Shown here in pieces: positions 26,611 to 37,248 of a DNA stretch of 64,000 nt. The notes beneath the pieces were generated by a model. The model made no database searches. It was not told the origin of the DNA and saw only the letters and a list, made by a program, of their open reading frames with translations. The stretch's first letter is position 1. Each line of letters begins with the position of its first letter. Both the position numbers and the translations under genes were made by a program. The DNA is from Hymenobacter sp. GOD-10R (GTDB lineage Bacteria > Bacteroidota > Bacteroidia > Cytophagales > Hymenobacteraceae), in the NCBI RefSeq assembly GCF_035609205.1, contig NZ_CP141185.1, forward strand, positions 124,001 through 188,000, in the 5' to 3' direction.

Positions 26611-26696
26611 TGACCACGTACTCCGGCGCCCCCGCTCCGAAGCTGCTCAGAATTGCCCGATAGCTTGCCGGCCTAACCGGTCAATCCGGTTTTGCT

Positions 26697-28055
26697 ATGC
26701 GGATGTTATTCTTGAAAATCAGCTATTTCAGAGCGTCGTGCCGACCGTTGCTACTGCTGGCGCTGCTGCTAGCCGGTCCGGCGGGCTGGGCGCAGCCCGC
26801 GCTGCCTACCCCGCCCGCGCCGACCCGTGACCTGAATTTTTACCTCACCCAGGCTAGCCAGAATAGCCCCCTGAGCCACGACGTGCGCAACCAGGGCCAG
26901 GCCGCGCAGCTCGAAACCGAGCGCCTGCGCGCCTTCTACACCAAGGCCACGGGCACGCTGGTGGCCAACTACACCGCCGTGCCCGTGCTGACGCGCGACA
27001 ACGGGCAAACCCGCCTCAGCTACTCGGCCGACAACAGCACCAACTACGTGGGCTACGACGTGGCCCTGAGCAACGGCGCGCTCTACCAGGGCTACGCCCA
27101 GCTCACGCAGCCGCTCTTCAACCAGCAGCGCTTCGCGGCCTACGCCCAGCAGGCCCAGGGCCTGGCCCTCAGCCAGCAAAACCTGGCGCGGCTCTCACTG
27201 CACGATTTGGAGAAGCTGGTGGGTGACCAGTACATCCTCTGCCGGCAGGACCTGGACCAGCTCAGCTACGTGCGCGAGCTGCTCGGCATCCTCGACCGCC
27301 AGCGCCTGCTGGTGCGCAAGCTCGTGGAGGCTAGCCTATTGAAGCAGTCCGACTACGCCCTGCTCAGCATTGAGGTCGAAACCCAGCAGCTGTTTCTCAA
27401 CACCTACCGCACGGCCTACCACCGCGACTTGCTCGATTTGAACGTGCTCTGCGGCCTGGGCGACACTACGGAGGTGCAGCTGGCCCCACCCAATCTGCCC
27501 CTGCGCGCGGGCAGCCCGGCACCCGGCCTCTCGGGCTTTACCGAGCGCTACCGGCTCGATAGCCTCACGCTGGCCGCCAACCAGCGCGTGTTTGAGCTGC
27601 GCTACCGGCCGGTGGTCAACGCCTTTGCCAACGGTGGCCTCAATGCCGTGACCCTGGCCGACCTGCCGCAGCGCTTCGGGGTGAGCGCGGGACTGAATTT
27701 CAGCCTTTACCTCTTCGACGGCCACCAGCGCCAGCTCAGCCGCGACCGCACCAGCGTGCTGCTCGAAACCACCCGCGCCTACCGCCAGAACTTCGCCACC
27801 GTGAACCCCGTGCGCCAGCAGCGTCTCCTCTACGAGCTGCGCCAGCTGGACGAGCGCCAGCGCCTGGCCCGCCAGCAAATCGCCAGCTACCGCCAGGTGC
27901 TCGACTCCTACAAGCGCGAGGTCATTGCCGGACAGCTCTCGGTGGTGAGCTACGTGCAGGTGCTCAAAAACTACGCCGTGGCCACCCGCGACCTGGTGCT
28001 GCTCGAAAACAACCGGCTGCTGCTCATCAACGCCTATAACTACTGGACCTGGTAG
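26697..28055 (+). CDS. TolC-family outer-membrane efflux protein (second module)
   Basis: A 452-residue outer-membrane channel with a signal that ends near AGWAQP. Tandem helical repeats with many Gln/Arg/Leu residues are typical (LSRDRTSVLLETTRAYRQNF and LDERQRLARQQIASYRQVLD). It starts the efflux operon 87 bases after the kinase and is followed by the adaptor (28112) and permease (29038). It is clearly divergent from the TolC-type protein of the first module. Confidence 0.86.
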   Translation: MRMLFLKISYFRASCRPLLLLALLLAGPAGWAQPALPTPPAPTRDLNFYLTQASQNSPLSHDVRNQGQAAQLETERLRAFYTKATGTLVANYTAVPVLTRDNGQTRLSYSADNSTNYVGYDVALSNGALYQGYAQLTQPLFNQQRFAAYAQQAQGLALSQQNLARLSLHDLEKLVGDQYILCRQDLDQLSYVRELLGILDRQRLLVRKLVEASLLKQSDYALLSIEVETQQLFLNTYRTAYHRDLLDLNVLCGLGDTTEVQLAPPNLPLRAGSPAPGLSGFTERYRLDSLTLAANQRVFELRYRPVVNAFANGGLNAVTLADLPQRFGVSAGLNFSLYLFDGHQRQLSRDRTSVLLETTRAYRQNFATVNPVRQQRLLYELRQLDERQRLARQQIASYRQVLDSYKREVIAGQLSVVSYVQVLKNYAVATRDLVLLENNRLLLINAYNYWTW

Positions 28056-28111
28056 CCAGGCCGCGCCCGGACCGGGCCGGCTATTTTCTCACGGGTATCT
28101 GGTTTCTCCCT

Positions 28112-29041
28112 ATGCTTTCTCGACTCTTATTTCGACTACTCGGCGGGCTGTCGGCTGGCCTGCTTGTCGCCTGCCACGCCAACGCGCCCACCGACGAGGC
28201 CGCCGGCCCGCCGCCCCGCGCCCAGGTGCAGGCCGTCACGGTGGCCACCCAAAGCCTGACGCAGTACCGCACGTTTCCGGCCACTTCCACCTACCCGCGC
28301 AAGAGCACCGTCACGGCCCCGGTGGCCGCTTACGTCACGGGCGTGCGGGTGCGCCTCGGCGACCGCGTGCGGGCCGGCCAGGTGCTCTTCACCCTCGAAA
28401 CCAAGGAGCGCCGGGCCCTAGGGGGTTCCATTCAGCGCGTCGACCCCTCGCTCAAAGGCTTCGGGCTGGTGTCCGTTACGGCCCCCGCCAGCGGCATTGT
28501 GAGCGTGCTCAATATTCAGCAGTCGGGGGATTACCTGCTCGAAGGCTCCCCGTTGTGCACCGTGGCCGAAAGCAGCCAGCTCGTGTTTCAGCTCAACCTG
28601 CCCTACGAGTACCACGCCCTGGCGCAGGGCAACCCGCGCTGCACCATCGTGCTGCCCGACAGCACCCGCCTCACGGGCACGGTACTCGCGCCGCTGGCCA
28701 GCGTCAGCCCCGGCCAGTCGGAGGTGTACCTGGTGCGGCCGAATAACCCGCCGGGCGTCATCCCCGAAAATCTCATCGTGCAGGTGCGCCTCACCCAAAC
28801 CAGGCAGCCCAACGCCCAGACGCTGCCCGCCGCCTGCGTGCTGGCCGACGAAACGCTGCACCACTTCTGGGTAATGAAGCTGGTCAATGACTCGACGGCC
28901 GTCAAAATCCCCGTGACGCTGGGCGTGCAAAACCCCGCCGAAATCGAAATAAAAACGCCCACCTTCGGGCCGACCGACCGCATCCTGAGCGCGGGTAACT
29001 ACGGGCTAGCCGACACCGCCCACATCAAGCTGACCCGATGA
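28112..29041 (+). CDS. RND periplasmic adaptor lipoprotein (second module)
   Basis: An adaptor of 309 residues with a lipobox at LLVACHANA. A lipoyl half (VAAYVTGVRVRLGDRVRAGQ) is followed almost at once by the second half (ASGIVSVLNIQQSGDYLLEG), so it lacks the long coiled-coil hairpin of the first module's adaptor. A beta-barrel and C-terminal domain follow (VLADETLHHFWVMKLVNDS). The gene overlaps the permease start by four bases (ATGA). Confidence 0.87.
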   Translation: MLSRLLFRLLGGLSAGLLVACHANAPTDEAAGPPPRAQVQAVTVATQSLTQYRTFPATSTYPRKSTVTAPVAAYVTGVRVRLGDRVRAGQVLFTLETKERRALGGSIQRVDPSLKGFGLVSVTAPASGIVSVLNIQQSGDYLLEGSPLCTVAESSQLVFQLNLPYEYHALAQGNPRCTIVLPDSTRLTGTVLAPLASVSPGQSEVYLVRPNNPPGVIPENLIVQVRLTQTRQPNAQTLPAACVLADETLHHFWVMKLVNDSTAVKIPVTLGVQNPAEIEIKTPTFGPTDRILSAGNYGLADTAHIKLTR

Positions 29042-32000
29042 GCGCGCCTACCACTACCCCGGCCGCCGCGCCCGCGCCGCCGCCCGCCGCCCCGGCAGCC
29101 GAGTCGGCCGAAACATCTTATTTCCAGACCTACCGCAAGCCGATTCTACTCATTGGCTTGCTGCTGCTGGCCGCGGGGCTGTTTGCCTATTCGCGGATGC
29201 AAACGGCTTTATTTCCGGAAGTTACCTTCCCCAAAATAACGCTCATCGCCGACGCCGGGCAGCAGCCCATCGACCGGATGATGCTAACCGTGACCAAGCC
29301 CCTGGAGGCCGCCGTGAAGCGCGTGAAAGGCGTGACCGTGGTGAAGAGCAGCACCAGCCGCGGCTCGTGTGTGATTCAGGTGTTCCTCAACTGGGACGTG
29401 GATGTGTACAGCACCAAGGCCCAACTCGAAAGCCGCGTGAACGAGATAAAAGGACTGCTGCCGGCCGGCGTCACCATCGCTACCGAGGCCATGAACCAGT
29501 CGCTGTTTCCGGTGCTGGGCTACTCGCTGGAAAGCAATTCGCGCTCGCCCATCGCCCTGCGCGACGCGGGCAACCTGCTGGCCCGGCCGCTGTTTTCGCA
29601 GGTACCGGGCGCGGCCAACGTGGTAGTGCGCGGCGGCAAAGCCAAGGAATTCGTGGTCATTCCCGACGCGGCCAAGCTGGCGGGCCAGCGCCTCACGGCC
29701 ACCCAGCTGCAAGCCGCTTTCGCGGGTACCAACTTTGTACTCTCGGCCGGCAACCTAGCCAGCTTCCGGCGGCTCTACCTCACCCTCACCGATACCCGCC
29801 TGGGCACCGCCGACGACCTGCGCCAGGTGGTGGTGCGCGCCGACTCGGGCCGCGTAGTGCGGGTGCGCGATGTGGCCACCGTCGACATTCAGGAGCAGCA
29901 GGAGTTCGTGCTCATCAACGCCAACGGCCACGACGCGGTGCTCATCGACCTCGTGAAACAGCAGGGCGTGGACCTGGCCACCTTCGCCCGCGACGCCCAC
30001 GCCAAGGCCGCCGAATTGCGCCGCCTCCTACCCCCCGGCATGACGCTCAAGCCCTACTACGACCAGTCGGTGTTCGTGACGGACAGCATTGACAGCGTGC
30101 TGCATAGCATCGTGGAAGGGCTGGGCCTAGCCATCCTGGTGATGATAGTGTTTCTGCGCTCGTGGCGGGCCAGCCTGGCGGTGCTGCTCACCATCCCGGT
30201 CACGGTCTGCTTCACACTGCTGGTGCTCTACCTGTTTGGCATCACGCTGGACATCATGTCGCTAGGCGCCATCGCGGCTTCCGTAGGCTTGATAATTGAC
30301 GATGCAATCGTCATCATCGAGCAGATTTACCGCACCCACGAGGAGCACCCCGCGCACAGCAAAGTGCGGGTGGTGCAGGTGGCCATTCGCAGCCTGTTTC
30401 CGGCCATGGTGGCCTCTTCGCTGAGCACCATCGTCATCCACTTTCCCTTCCGGCTGATGAGCGGACTGGCGGGCAGCTTCTTCAAGGAATTATCGGACAC
30501 CATGCAGATTACCATGGTCTGCTCGTTTCTGGTGACCTGGCTGCTGCTGCCAGTGCTGCACCTGCTCATCGGCTACCGCGCCGGCAAAAACGCCCACGCC
30601 CACAACGCCGCCCAGGAGCAGGCCGACAAGTTGAGCTGGCTCACGGGCCTCTTCGCCCGGCCGCTGCTGGCGCTGGTGCTACTGGTGGGGCTGGGCGTGG
30701 GGGCGTGGCTAGCCTCGGGCAAGCTCGAAACGGGCTTTTTGCCCGACCTCGACGAGGGTACCATCGTGCTCGACTACCACATGCCCTCGGGCACCGACCA
30801 GGCCGAAACCGACCGCGTGCTGCGCCGCATCGAAAAGGACATCATCACCCGGCACCCCGAAGTCGAAAGCTACTCGCGCCGCACCGGCATCGGCCTGGCT
30901 TTCGACACCCGCCAGCCCAACTACGGCGACTATCTCATCCAGCTTCGGCGCGACCACAAACTGACCACGCCCGAAGTCATCGCCCAGCTGCGCCAGCGCA
31001 TCGAAGCCACCGAGCCCGCCCTCACCGTGGACTTTGGCCAGCGCATCGCCGACTTGCTCGGCGACCTCATGAGCAGCTCCAAGCCCATCGAAATCAAGCT
31101 TTTCGGCGACGACCAGGCCACGCTCGAAAAGCTCTCGGCCCACCTCGGCCAGGTGCTGGCGAAGGTGCCCGGCGTGGCCGACATCAACGACGGCCTGGTG
31201 GCGGCTGGCCCTAGCATCGTCTTCCGGCCCGACGTGGCCAAGCTGGCCCGCTACGGCCTCACGCCCCTCGATTTTCAGGCCCAGCTCAGCAACCTGGTGG
31301 GCGGGCAGGTGCTGAGCAACGGCACCACCCAGGCCAGCATTTCGCCGGCGCAGGCGGGCTCGCTGGGCGGCATCCAAGTGGGGCAGGTGCAGGACGGCGA
31401 GCAGATGCGCCAGGTGCTGCTGCGCTACGTCGATTTCAGCCACAACAGCCTGGCTCAATTGCAAAAGCAGGTTATCGCCCTGCCCACTGGCAGCGTGCGC
31501 CCACTGCCCTTTTTCGCCGCCCTTGACGTGGTGCCCGGCGAAGTCGAATTGCGCCGCGAAGACCTCAAGTCGGTGGCCCTCATCACGGCCCGCCTCGACG
31601 GGCGCGACCTGGGCTCGGCCATTCAGGACATCCGCCAGCAGGTGGGCCGGCAGGTGGCGCTGCCGCCTGGCTATACCATCGCCTACGGCGGGGCCTACGC
31701 CGAGCAGCAGGCCTCGTTTCGCGAGCTGCTGCTGATTTTGCTCACGGCCAGCCTGTTGGTGTTCGCGGTGCTACTGTTCCTGTTCCGCGAGTGGCTGATT
31801 TCGGCCCTGGTCCTTTTCATCTCCGTGATGGGCATCACCGGCTGCGTGCTGGGCCTGTTCTTCGCCGGCATCCCGCTGAACGTGAGCAGCTACACCGGCA
31901 TCATCATGATTGTGGGCATCATCGCCGAAAACGCCATTTTCACGGTGCACCAGTTCTACGAGTCGCTGCGCGAGACCGGCGACGTGGACACGGCCATCCG

Positions 32001-32268
32001 CTACGCCATTGCCCTGCGCATCCGGCCCAAGCTGATGACGGCCATCGGGGCCATTCTGGCGCTCTCGCCGCTAGCCCTGGGCATCGGCCTGGGTGCGCAG
32101 ATGCAGCAGCCGCTGGCCGTGGCCGTCATCGGCGGCTTCGTGGTAGCGCTGCCCATGCTGCTGTTCGTGCTGCCCACCGGCATGCGACTGATTTACCACC
32201 ACGTGCGCCCGCCCGAGCTGGCCGAAGAAAGCCAGTCGGACCCGGCCCTAGCTGCGGGGCCAGCCTAG
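29038..32268 (+). CDS. RND efflux transporter permease (second module)
   Basis: A 1076-residue inner-membrane RND pump with a 30-residue Ala/Pro-rich N-terminal extension. Helix 4 has the intact relay pair in GLIIDDAIVIIEQIYR. The second half shows GIIAENAIFTVHQFYESLRE. The periplasmic loops are full length. It forms a pump with the adaptor and TolC-type channel just upstream, and should be controlled by the two-component pair at 24635-26610. Drug or solvent export is likeliest for this class, but substrate is not readable. The 3' end overlaps the convergent YnfA-type gene by 21 bases. Confidence 0.92.
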   Translation: MSAPTTTPAAAPAPPPAAPAAESAETSYFQTYRKPILLIGLLLLAAGLFAYSRMQTALFPEVTFPKITLIADAGQQPIDRMMLTVTKPLEAAVKRVKGVTVVKSSTSRGSCVIQVFLNWDVDVYSTKAQLESRVNEIKGLLPAGVTIATEAMNQSLFPVLGYSLESNSRSPIALRDAGNLLARPLFSQVPGAANVVVRGGKAKEFVVIPDAAKLAGQRLTATQLQAAFAGTNFVLSAGNLASFRRLYLTLTDTRLGTADDLRQVVVRADSGRVVRVRDVATVDIQEQQEFVLINANGHDAVLIDLVKQQGVDLATFARDAHAKAAELRRLLPPGMTLKPYYDQSVFVTDSIDSVLHSIVEGLGLAILVMIVFLRSWRASLAVLLTIPVTVCFTLLVLYLFGITLDIMSLGAIAASVGLIIDDAIVIIEQIYRTHEEHPAHSKVRVVQVAIRSLFPAMVASSLSTIVIHFPFRLMSGLAGSFFKELSDTMQITMVCSFLVTWLLLPVLHLLIGYRAGKNAHAHNAAQEQADKLSWLTGLFARPLLALVLLVGLGVGAWLASGKLETGFLPDLDEGTIVLDYHMPSGTDQAETDRVLRRIEKDIITRHPEVESYSRRTGIGLAFDTRQPNYGDYLIQLRRDHKLTTPEVIAQLRQRIEATEPALTVDFGQRIADLLGDLMSSSKPIEIKLFGDDQATLEKLSAHLGQVLAKVPGVADINDGLVAAGPSIVFRPDVAKLARYGLTPLDFQAQLSNLVGGQVLSNGTTQASISPAQAGSLGGIQVGQVQDGEQMRQVLLRYVDFSHNSLAQLQKQVIALPTGSVRPLPFFAALDVVPGEVELRREDLKSVALITARLDGRDLGSAIQDIRQQVGRQVALPPGYTIAYGGAYAEQQASFRELLLILLTASLLVFAVLLFLFREWLISALVLFISVMGITGCVLGLFFAGIPLNVSSYTGIIMIVGIIAENAIFTVHQFYESLRETGDVDTAIRYAIALRIRPKLMTAIGAILALSPLALGIGLGAQMQQPLAVAVIGGFVVALPMLLFVLPTGMRLIYHHVRPPELAEESQSDPALAAGPA

Positions 32269-32580
32269 GATAACGCCTACCCCCACCAAGACGATGAGGC
32301 CCCCCATAACGTCGAAGCGGTCGGGCCGGAACCCGTCGAAATACCAGGCCCAAGCAATGGACAAGACGATGAACAGCGCTCCGTACACGGCGTAGGTTTT
32401 GCCAAAGGAAGTGGGCTGCCAGGTAGCCACGCCGCCATAGACCACCAGCAGCACCGCCCCGAGCAGCCCGTACCAGGCCGGCTTGCCCGACCGCAGCCAC
32501 TGCCACACCAGGTAGCCCCCGCCGATTTCGCAAAAACCCGCCAGCAGAAACAGGCCCAGGGCCTTTAGAAGAACGAGCAT
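32248..32580 (-). CDS. YnfA/UPF0060-family small membrane protein
   Basis: A 110-residue protein of four membrane helices, with the conserved FCEIGGGYLVWQW, and TSFGKTYAVYGALFI of the UPF0060 (YnfA) family. Members resemble SMR transporters and some are linked to drug export. It runs opposite to the RND permease and its 3' end overlaps that gene's end by 21 bases. Start ATG at 32580 is preceded by no clear Shine-Dalgarno, as usual here. Confidence 0.88.
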   Translation of the reverse strand: MLVLLKALGLFLLAGFCEIGGGYLVWQWLRSGKPAWYGLLGAVLLVVYGGVATWQPTSFGKTYAVYGALFIVLSIAWAWYFDGFRPDRFDVMGGLIVLVGVGVILGWPRS

Positions 32581-32678
32581 AGGCAGCGGGGGCCACCGGC
32601 AACCCGCCAGCGGCCCGGCAAAGAACGCTACTTCCGCCCCGCTACGCTCCCCACTGCCACTTCCTCCCCCAGTTGCTT

Positions 32679-33716
32679 ATGATTTATGCAGGTCCCCGGC
32701 TGCTAGCCAGCGCCGTTTTGCTTATCTGGCTGGTTAGCAGTTGCCAGTCCGCACCCCCGGCCGATACGCCCGCGGGCGTTGCCCAGCCAACCGCGCCCCC
32801 GCTGCTACGGCTACAACGCTCGGTGCCGCTGCCCCGCGTCAAAGGCGGCTTCGACCTGATGGCGCTCGACGCAGCCGGGCAGCGGCTGTTCGTCGCGGCC
32901 GAAGACAACCACACCGTCGAGGTAATTGACGTGCGCACGGGCCGGGCCCTGGCCAGCCTGCCGGGCTTCGACGAGCCCAAGTGGGTGGTGTACCGGCCCG
33001 CCGGCAACCGCCTGTTCGTGTCGACGGGTGGCGACGGGCGCGTGACGGAGCTGGACGGCACCACCTACCGGCGGGTGCGCAGCTACGCCTTTCGCGCGGC
33101 CTGCAACAACCTGCGCTTCGACAGCACGGCCCAGCAACTGGTAGTAGGCGTTGGCAAAAGCTTCGGGGCCCTGGGTTTAATTGATGTGGTCCGTAATAAC
33201 GTGGTGGGCAAGATTCCGCTAGCTGGCTACGCCAAGCAGTTTGAGCTGGATGGCCCGCTTATTTACGTCAACGAACCCGCCCTGAATCAAGTGGAAGTCA
33301 TCGACCGCCGAACGCAGAAAAGCGTCGCCGCCTGGCCGGTTGCCGGTACTAGCCAGAATATTCCGATGGCGCTGGACCGTGGGCACCACCGCCTGTTTGT
33401 GGCCTGCGCACCGGGGCAGCTAGTCGTGTTGGCTACCCCTGGCGGCCAGCAGGTGGCTAGCTTACCCATCCCGGCGGCGGCCGATGGCATTTACTATGAC
33501 CCGCGCCGGGCGCGGCTCTACGTTTCCTGCGGGGCCGGGGCCCTGGTGGTCATCGCCCAGCAAGCGCCCGATGCTTATCGCGTGCTTCAAACCTTGCCCA
33601 CGGTGCCAGGGGCGGGCACTTCGCTGTACTCGCCGGCCCTGGACCGCCTTTTCCTAGCTACCCCGCAAAGAGCCGGGCAGTTGGCGGCCATTCGTATGTA
33701 CCAGCCTGCTCCTTAA
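32679..33716 (+). CDS. YncE-like beta-propeller lipoprotein
   Basis: From the ATG at 32679 it has 345 residues with a lipobox at LVSSCQSAP, so it is likely anchored to a membrane. Blades show LFVAAEDNHTVEVIDVRTGR, RLFVSTGGDGRVTELDGTTY and LNQVEVIDRRTQKSVAAWPV. A TTG at 32673 is two codons earlier and in frame but less likely. It is the second of four YncE-type propellers in the window. Function unknown; standing near efflux and fluoride genes implies nothing firm. Confidence 0.82.
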   Translation: MIYAGPRLLASAVLLIWLVSSCQSAPPADTPAGVAQPTAPPLLRLQRSVPLPRVKGGFDLMALDAAGQRLFVAAEDNHTVEVIDVRTGRALASLPGFDEPKWVVYRPAGNRLFVSTGGDGRVTELDGTTYRRVRSYAFRAACNNLRFDSTAQQLVVGVGKSFGALGLIDVVRNNVVGKIPLAGYAKQFELDGPLIYVNEPALNQVEVIDRRTQKSVAAWPVAGTSQNIPMALDRGHHRLFVACAPGQLVVLATPGGQQVASLPIPAAADGIYYDPRRARLYVSCGAGALVVIAQQAPDAYRVLQTLPTVPGAGTSLYSPALDRLFLATPQRAGQLAAIRMYQPAP

Positions 33717-33756
33717 CCTCTCAAACTAGCGCATAGTCGGCTTTCAGACGAGCGTC

Positions 33757-34010
33757 GTGCGCTCGCCGTTCACGGCCGCCATCATGCTAGTGCTGAAACT
33801 GAAGAGCCAACACCCAGCCATCTTTCAATTGCTACTCGGAGCATTGCTCACGCAGGCTATCGCCGCGCTGGTCGACCCGCACTCGCTCTACCAACACCTC
33901 AAGCAAGGCTTCTTCGGCGAGTCGCTGGCCCAGAAAATAATTGCGCCGCCTGACGCAATAGAAAAACTCGGTACCCGAGTGCCGCCCGCTAACGAGCGAG
34001 CGCAACTCCA
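33757..34010 (+). pseudogene. remnant of a CLC-family channel C-terminus
   Basis: The plus strand reads FQTSVVRSPFTAAIMLVL, then LLGALLTQAIAALVDPHSLY and QHLKQG. This matches the last helices of the CLC channel/antiporter core, where a hydrophobic RxPLTAxxLV helix is followed by a long helix and a cytoplasmic PxSxY tail. There is no N-terminal 80 percent of the gene and no proper start; the frame then runs into antisense of the DUF190 gene. The intact CLC gene nearby is in the opposite orientation and differs in sequence here. Confidence 0.55.
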
Positions 34011-34018
34011 CAAATCAA

Positions 34019-34408
34019 CTATCCCGGCAAGTTGCCGGCAATTTCCCACTGCTCGACGGGGCGAAACACCACGACTTTGCCCCGCAGCAGCTCCTGCTGC
34101 TGCTGGCAGAAAGCGAGTAGCCGCGCGCGCTCATCAAGCAGTTCCACGCACAGGGCCAGCTGGCCCGCTTCTACTTCGAGGTGGCGGGCGCGCACGGCCC
34201 CGCCCAGCACGTAGCCGTAGCCGCTGGTGTGGGTAGTGGCCTGTAAGATGCCGAAAGCGTGCGCCTTATCGACCAGCGCATGGGCCAGCGGGTCGGGGAA
34301 GAGGCGGCCGCGCAGGCCCGGCGCGGCGTGCTTGTCGGCCTGGGTGAGGTAGATACGCAATTCGCCCAGCTCGCGCACGGCGGGGGGGAGGGGTGGGGTA
34401 GGAGCCAT
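34019..34408 (-). CDS. DUF190 protein (second copy)
   Basis: A 129-residue cytoplasmic protein of the DUF190 family, with GELRIYLTQADKHAAPGLRG and DKAHAFGILQATTHTSGYGY; the fold is PII-like. It is the last gene of the minus-strand fluoride operon and follows the other DUF190 gene by 10 bases. DUF190 proteins often sit beside crcB in fluoride-responsive operons and may regulate or modulate the channel. It is longer at the C-terminus than its neighbour. Confidence 0.8.
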   Translation of the reverse strand: MAPTPPLPPAVRELGELRIYLTQADKHAAPGLRGRLFPDPLAHALVDKAHAFGILQATTHTSGYGYVLGGAVRARHLEVEAGQLALCVELLDERARLLAFCQQQQELLRGKVVVFRPVEQWEIAGNLPG

Positions 34409-34418
34409 TGGTCAATAC

Positions 34419-34754
34419 TTAATAATGCGCGGCTTGTACCTCGGTCAGCGTGAGTAGCCCACCGCTGCCCGCCTCGCTGAACAGGCGCTCGACCTCGGGC
34501 AGAAAGCGGGCGATGGCAGCCGGGCTATCCACGAAGTCCAGCACCAGGGGCAGGTTTTCGGCCAGGGTCAGCAGCTTGGCCGACTCCACCTGGCCCTGCG
34601 CCCCGAAGCCCAGCACGCCCTTGGTGACGGTGGCCCCGGACAGGCCCGCCTGCCGCGCCGCGTACACCAGGGCCTCGTAGAGCGGCTGGTGCTGGTGCTT
34701 GTCCTGCTCGCTCACGTAGAGGCGCAGCAGCTGCGCCGGTTGCAAAGTAGCCAT
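34419..34754 (-). CDS. DUF190 protein (first copy)
   Basis: A 111-residue DUF190 protein: LLRLYVSEQDKHQHQPLYEA, and GATVTKGVLGFGAQGQVESA. The DUF190 signature in which LxIYxxExxxxxxxxLY begins the first strand and helix is clear. It lies 26 bases downstream of crcB on the minus strand and is followed by a second DUF190 gene. The family is often linked to crcB, consistent with a role in fluoride tolerance; mechanism unknown. Confidence 0.85.
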   Translation of the reverse strand: MATLQPAQLLRLYVSEQDKHQHQPLYEALVYAARQAGLSGATVTKGVLGFGAQGQVESAKLLTLAENLPLVLDFVDSPAAIARFLPEVERLFSEAGSGGLLTLTEVQAAHY

Positions 34755-34780
34755 GCGATAAAAGGGTTAAGAAGAGAAGT

Positions 34781-35167
34781 TTATAAAAAGCGCACCGCCA
34801 CCACGCCCGCAAACGTGGCCCCCAGCCCCAGCAGCACGCTGCCGGCCACGTAGAGGGCCACGTAGCCATATTCGCCGTCGGTGAGCATGCTGATGGTTTC
34901 GTAGGAGAAGGTCGAAAACGTGGTGAAGCCCCCGCAAAAGCCCGTGGTGAGCAGCAGCCGCAGCTCGGGCGAGCCGATAGTGCCCCGCTCGGCCGCCGCG
35001 TAGAAAAAGCCAATGAGCAGGCAGCCCAATACGTTGACCAGCAGCGTACCCAGCGGAAACGGGTGCACGAAGTACCGCGCCACCAGCAGCTGCAACAAAT
35101 AGCGGCCCACGCTGCCCACGGCCCCGCCCACGGCGATAATGGCTAGTAATCGAAACATAAGGTGCAC
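34781..35167 (-). CDS. crcB: CrcB/Fluc fluoride channel
   Basis: A 128-residue four-helix membrane protein. Fluc hallmarks: GGAVGSVGRYLL, GTLLVNVLGCLLIGF with the conserved Asn, and GFCGGFTTFSTFSYE with the pore Phe-box residues. Fluc channels are dual-topology homodimers that expel fluoride. It lies in the fluoride island whose leader carries a fluoride riboswitch. An enolase remnant lies between it and the antiporter gene. All key residues look intact. Confidence 0.93.
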   Translation of the reverse strand: MHLMFRLLAIIAVGGAVGSVGRYLLQLLVARYFVHPFPLGTLLVNVLGCLLIGFFYAAAERGTIGSPELRLLLTTGFCGGFTTFSTFSYETISMLTDGEYGYVALYVAGSVLLGLGATFAGVVAVRFL

Positions 35168-35229
35168 TTTGAGAAGTCGGCCCCGGTGGGCTACTGGTGC
35201 CAGTAGCCCACCGGGGTAGCCGCCGTAAT

Positions 35230-36874
<1,645 letters not shown>

Positions 36875-36913
36875 TAAGATGAACTACTCGGCGTAGCCAC
36901 TAGGGCCAGCCGT

Positions 36914-36975
36914 CTCGTAGGAATCATCAGCGCAGCGCACCAGGCGCCGGCGGTTCGCGGTGGAAATCCATCACC
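36914..36975 (-). promoter_or_regulatory. fluoride (crcB-motif) riboswitch
   Basis: On the minus strand the leader of the CLC-F gene reads GGTGATGGATTTCCACC, then GCGAACCGCCGG, a short variable stem-loop, and GCGCTGATGATTCCTAC. This matches the fluoride riboswitch consensus: GGxGATGG with its complementary CCxCC, the AACCGCC strand for the pseudoknot, and CTGATGAxxCCTAC. Fluoride binding would switch on the downstream antiporter/channel operon. The aptamer is complete; the expression platform lies in the 40 bases before the ATG and was not resolved. Confidence 0.9.
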
Positions 36976-37069
36976 GTACTGCGCCCTTATACGGAGTGGC
37001 GAAGAGCGGGTTATAGTGACGAGGCAAAATGGCAACTGCGGGCCAACTTCTACGACCACCTCGAATCCG

Positions 37070-37215
37070 GCGTGGCGCTAATGAAGCAGGAGCTGGCCGG
37101 CGCGGTGGGCCTCGGCCACGCCTTGGGGCGTGAGGTTCATGTCGGTCTAGTTGGTGAAGACGTTGGCCAGGTTGGTGGTGCTTTCGCCGTGGCGCAGCAA
37201 TACGAGGTCGGGCAT
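37070..37215 (-). pseudogene. gpmA: phosphoglycerate mutase N-terminal remnant
   Basis: The minus strand opens MPDLVLLRHGESTTNLANVF, an RHG-containing histidine-phosphatase start, then a TAG, then TDMNLTPQGVAEAHRAGQLL, another TAG, and an AGFEV stretch. This matches the N-terminal 45 or so residues of 2,3-bisphosphoglycerate-dependent phosphoglycerate mutase. Two in-frame stops and loss of the rest make it dead. It lies upstream of the fluoride riboswitch on the same strand. Confidence 0.72.
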
Positions 37216-37248
37216 GGAGTAGGGCGGTGAGGAGGGCACTAGTATTCG

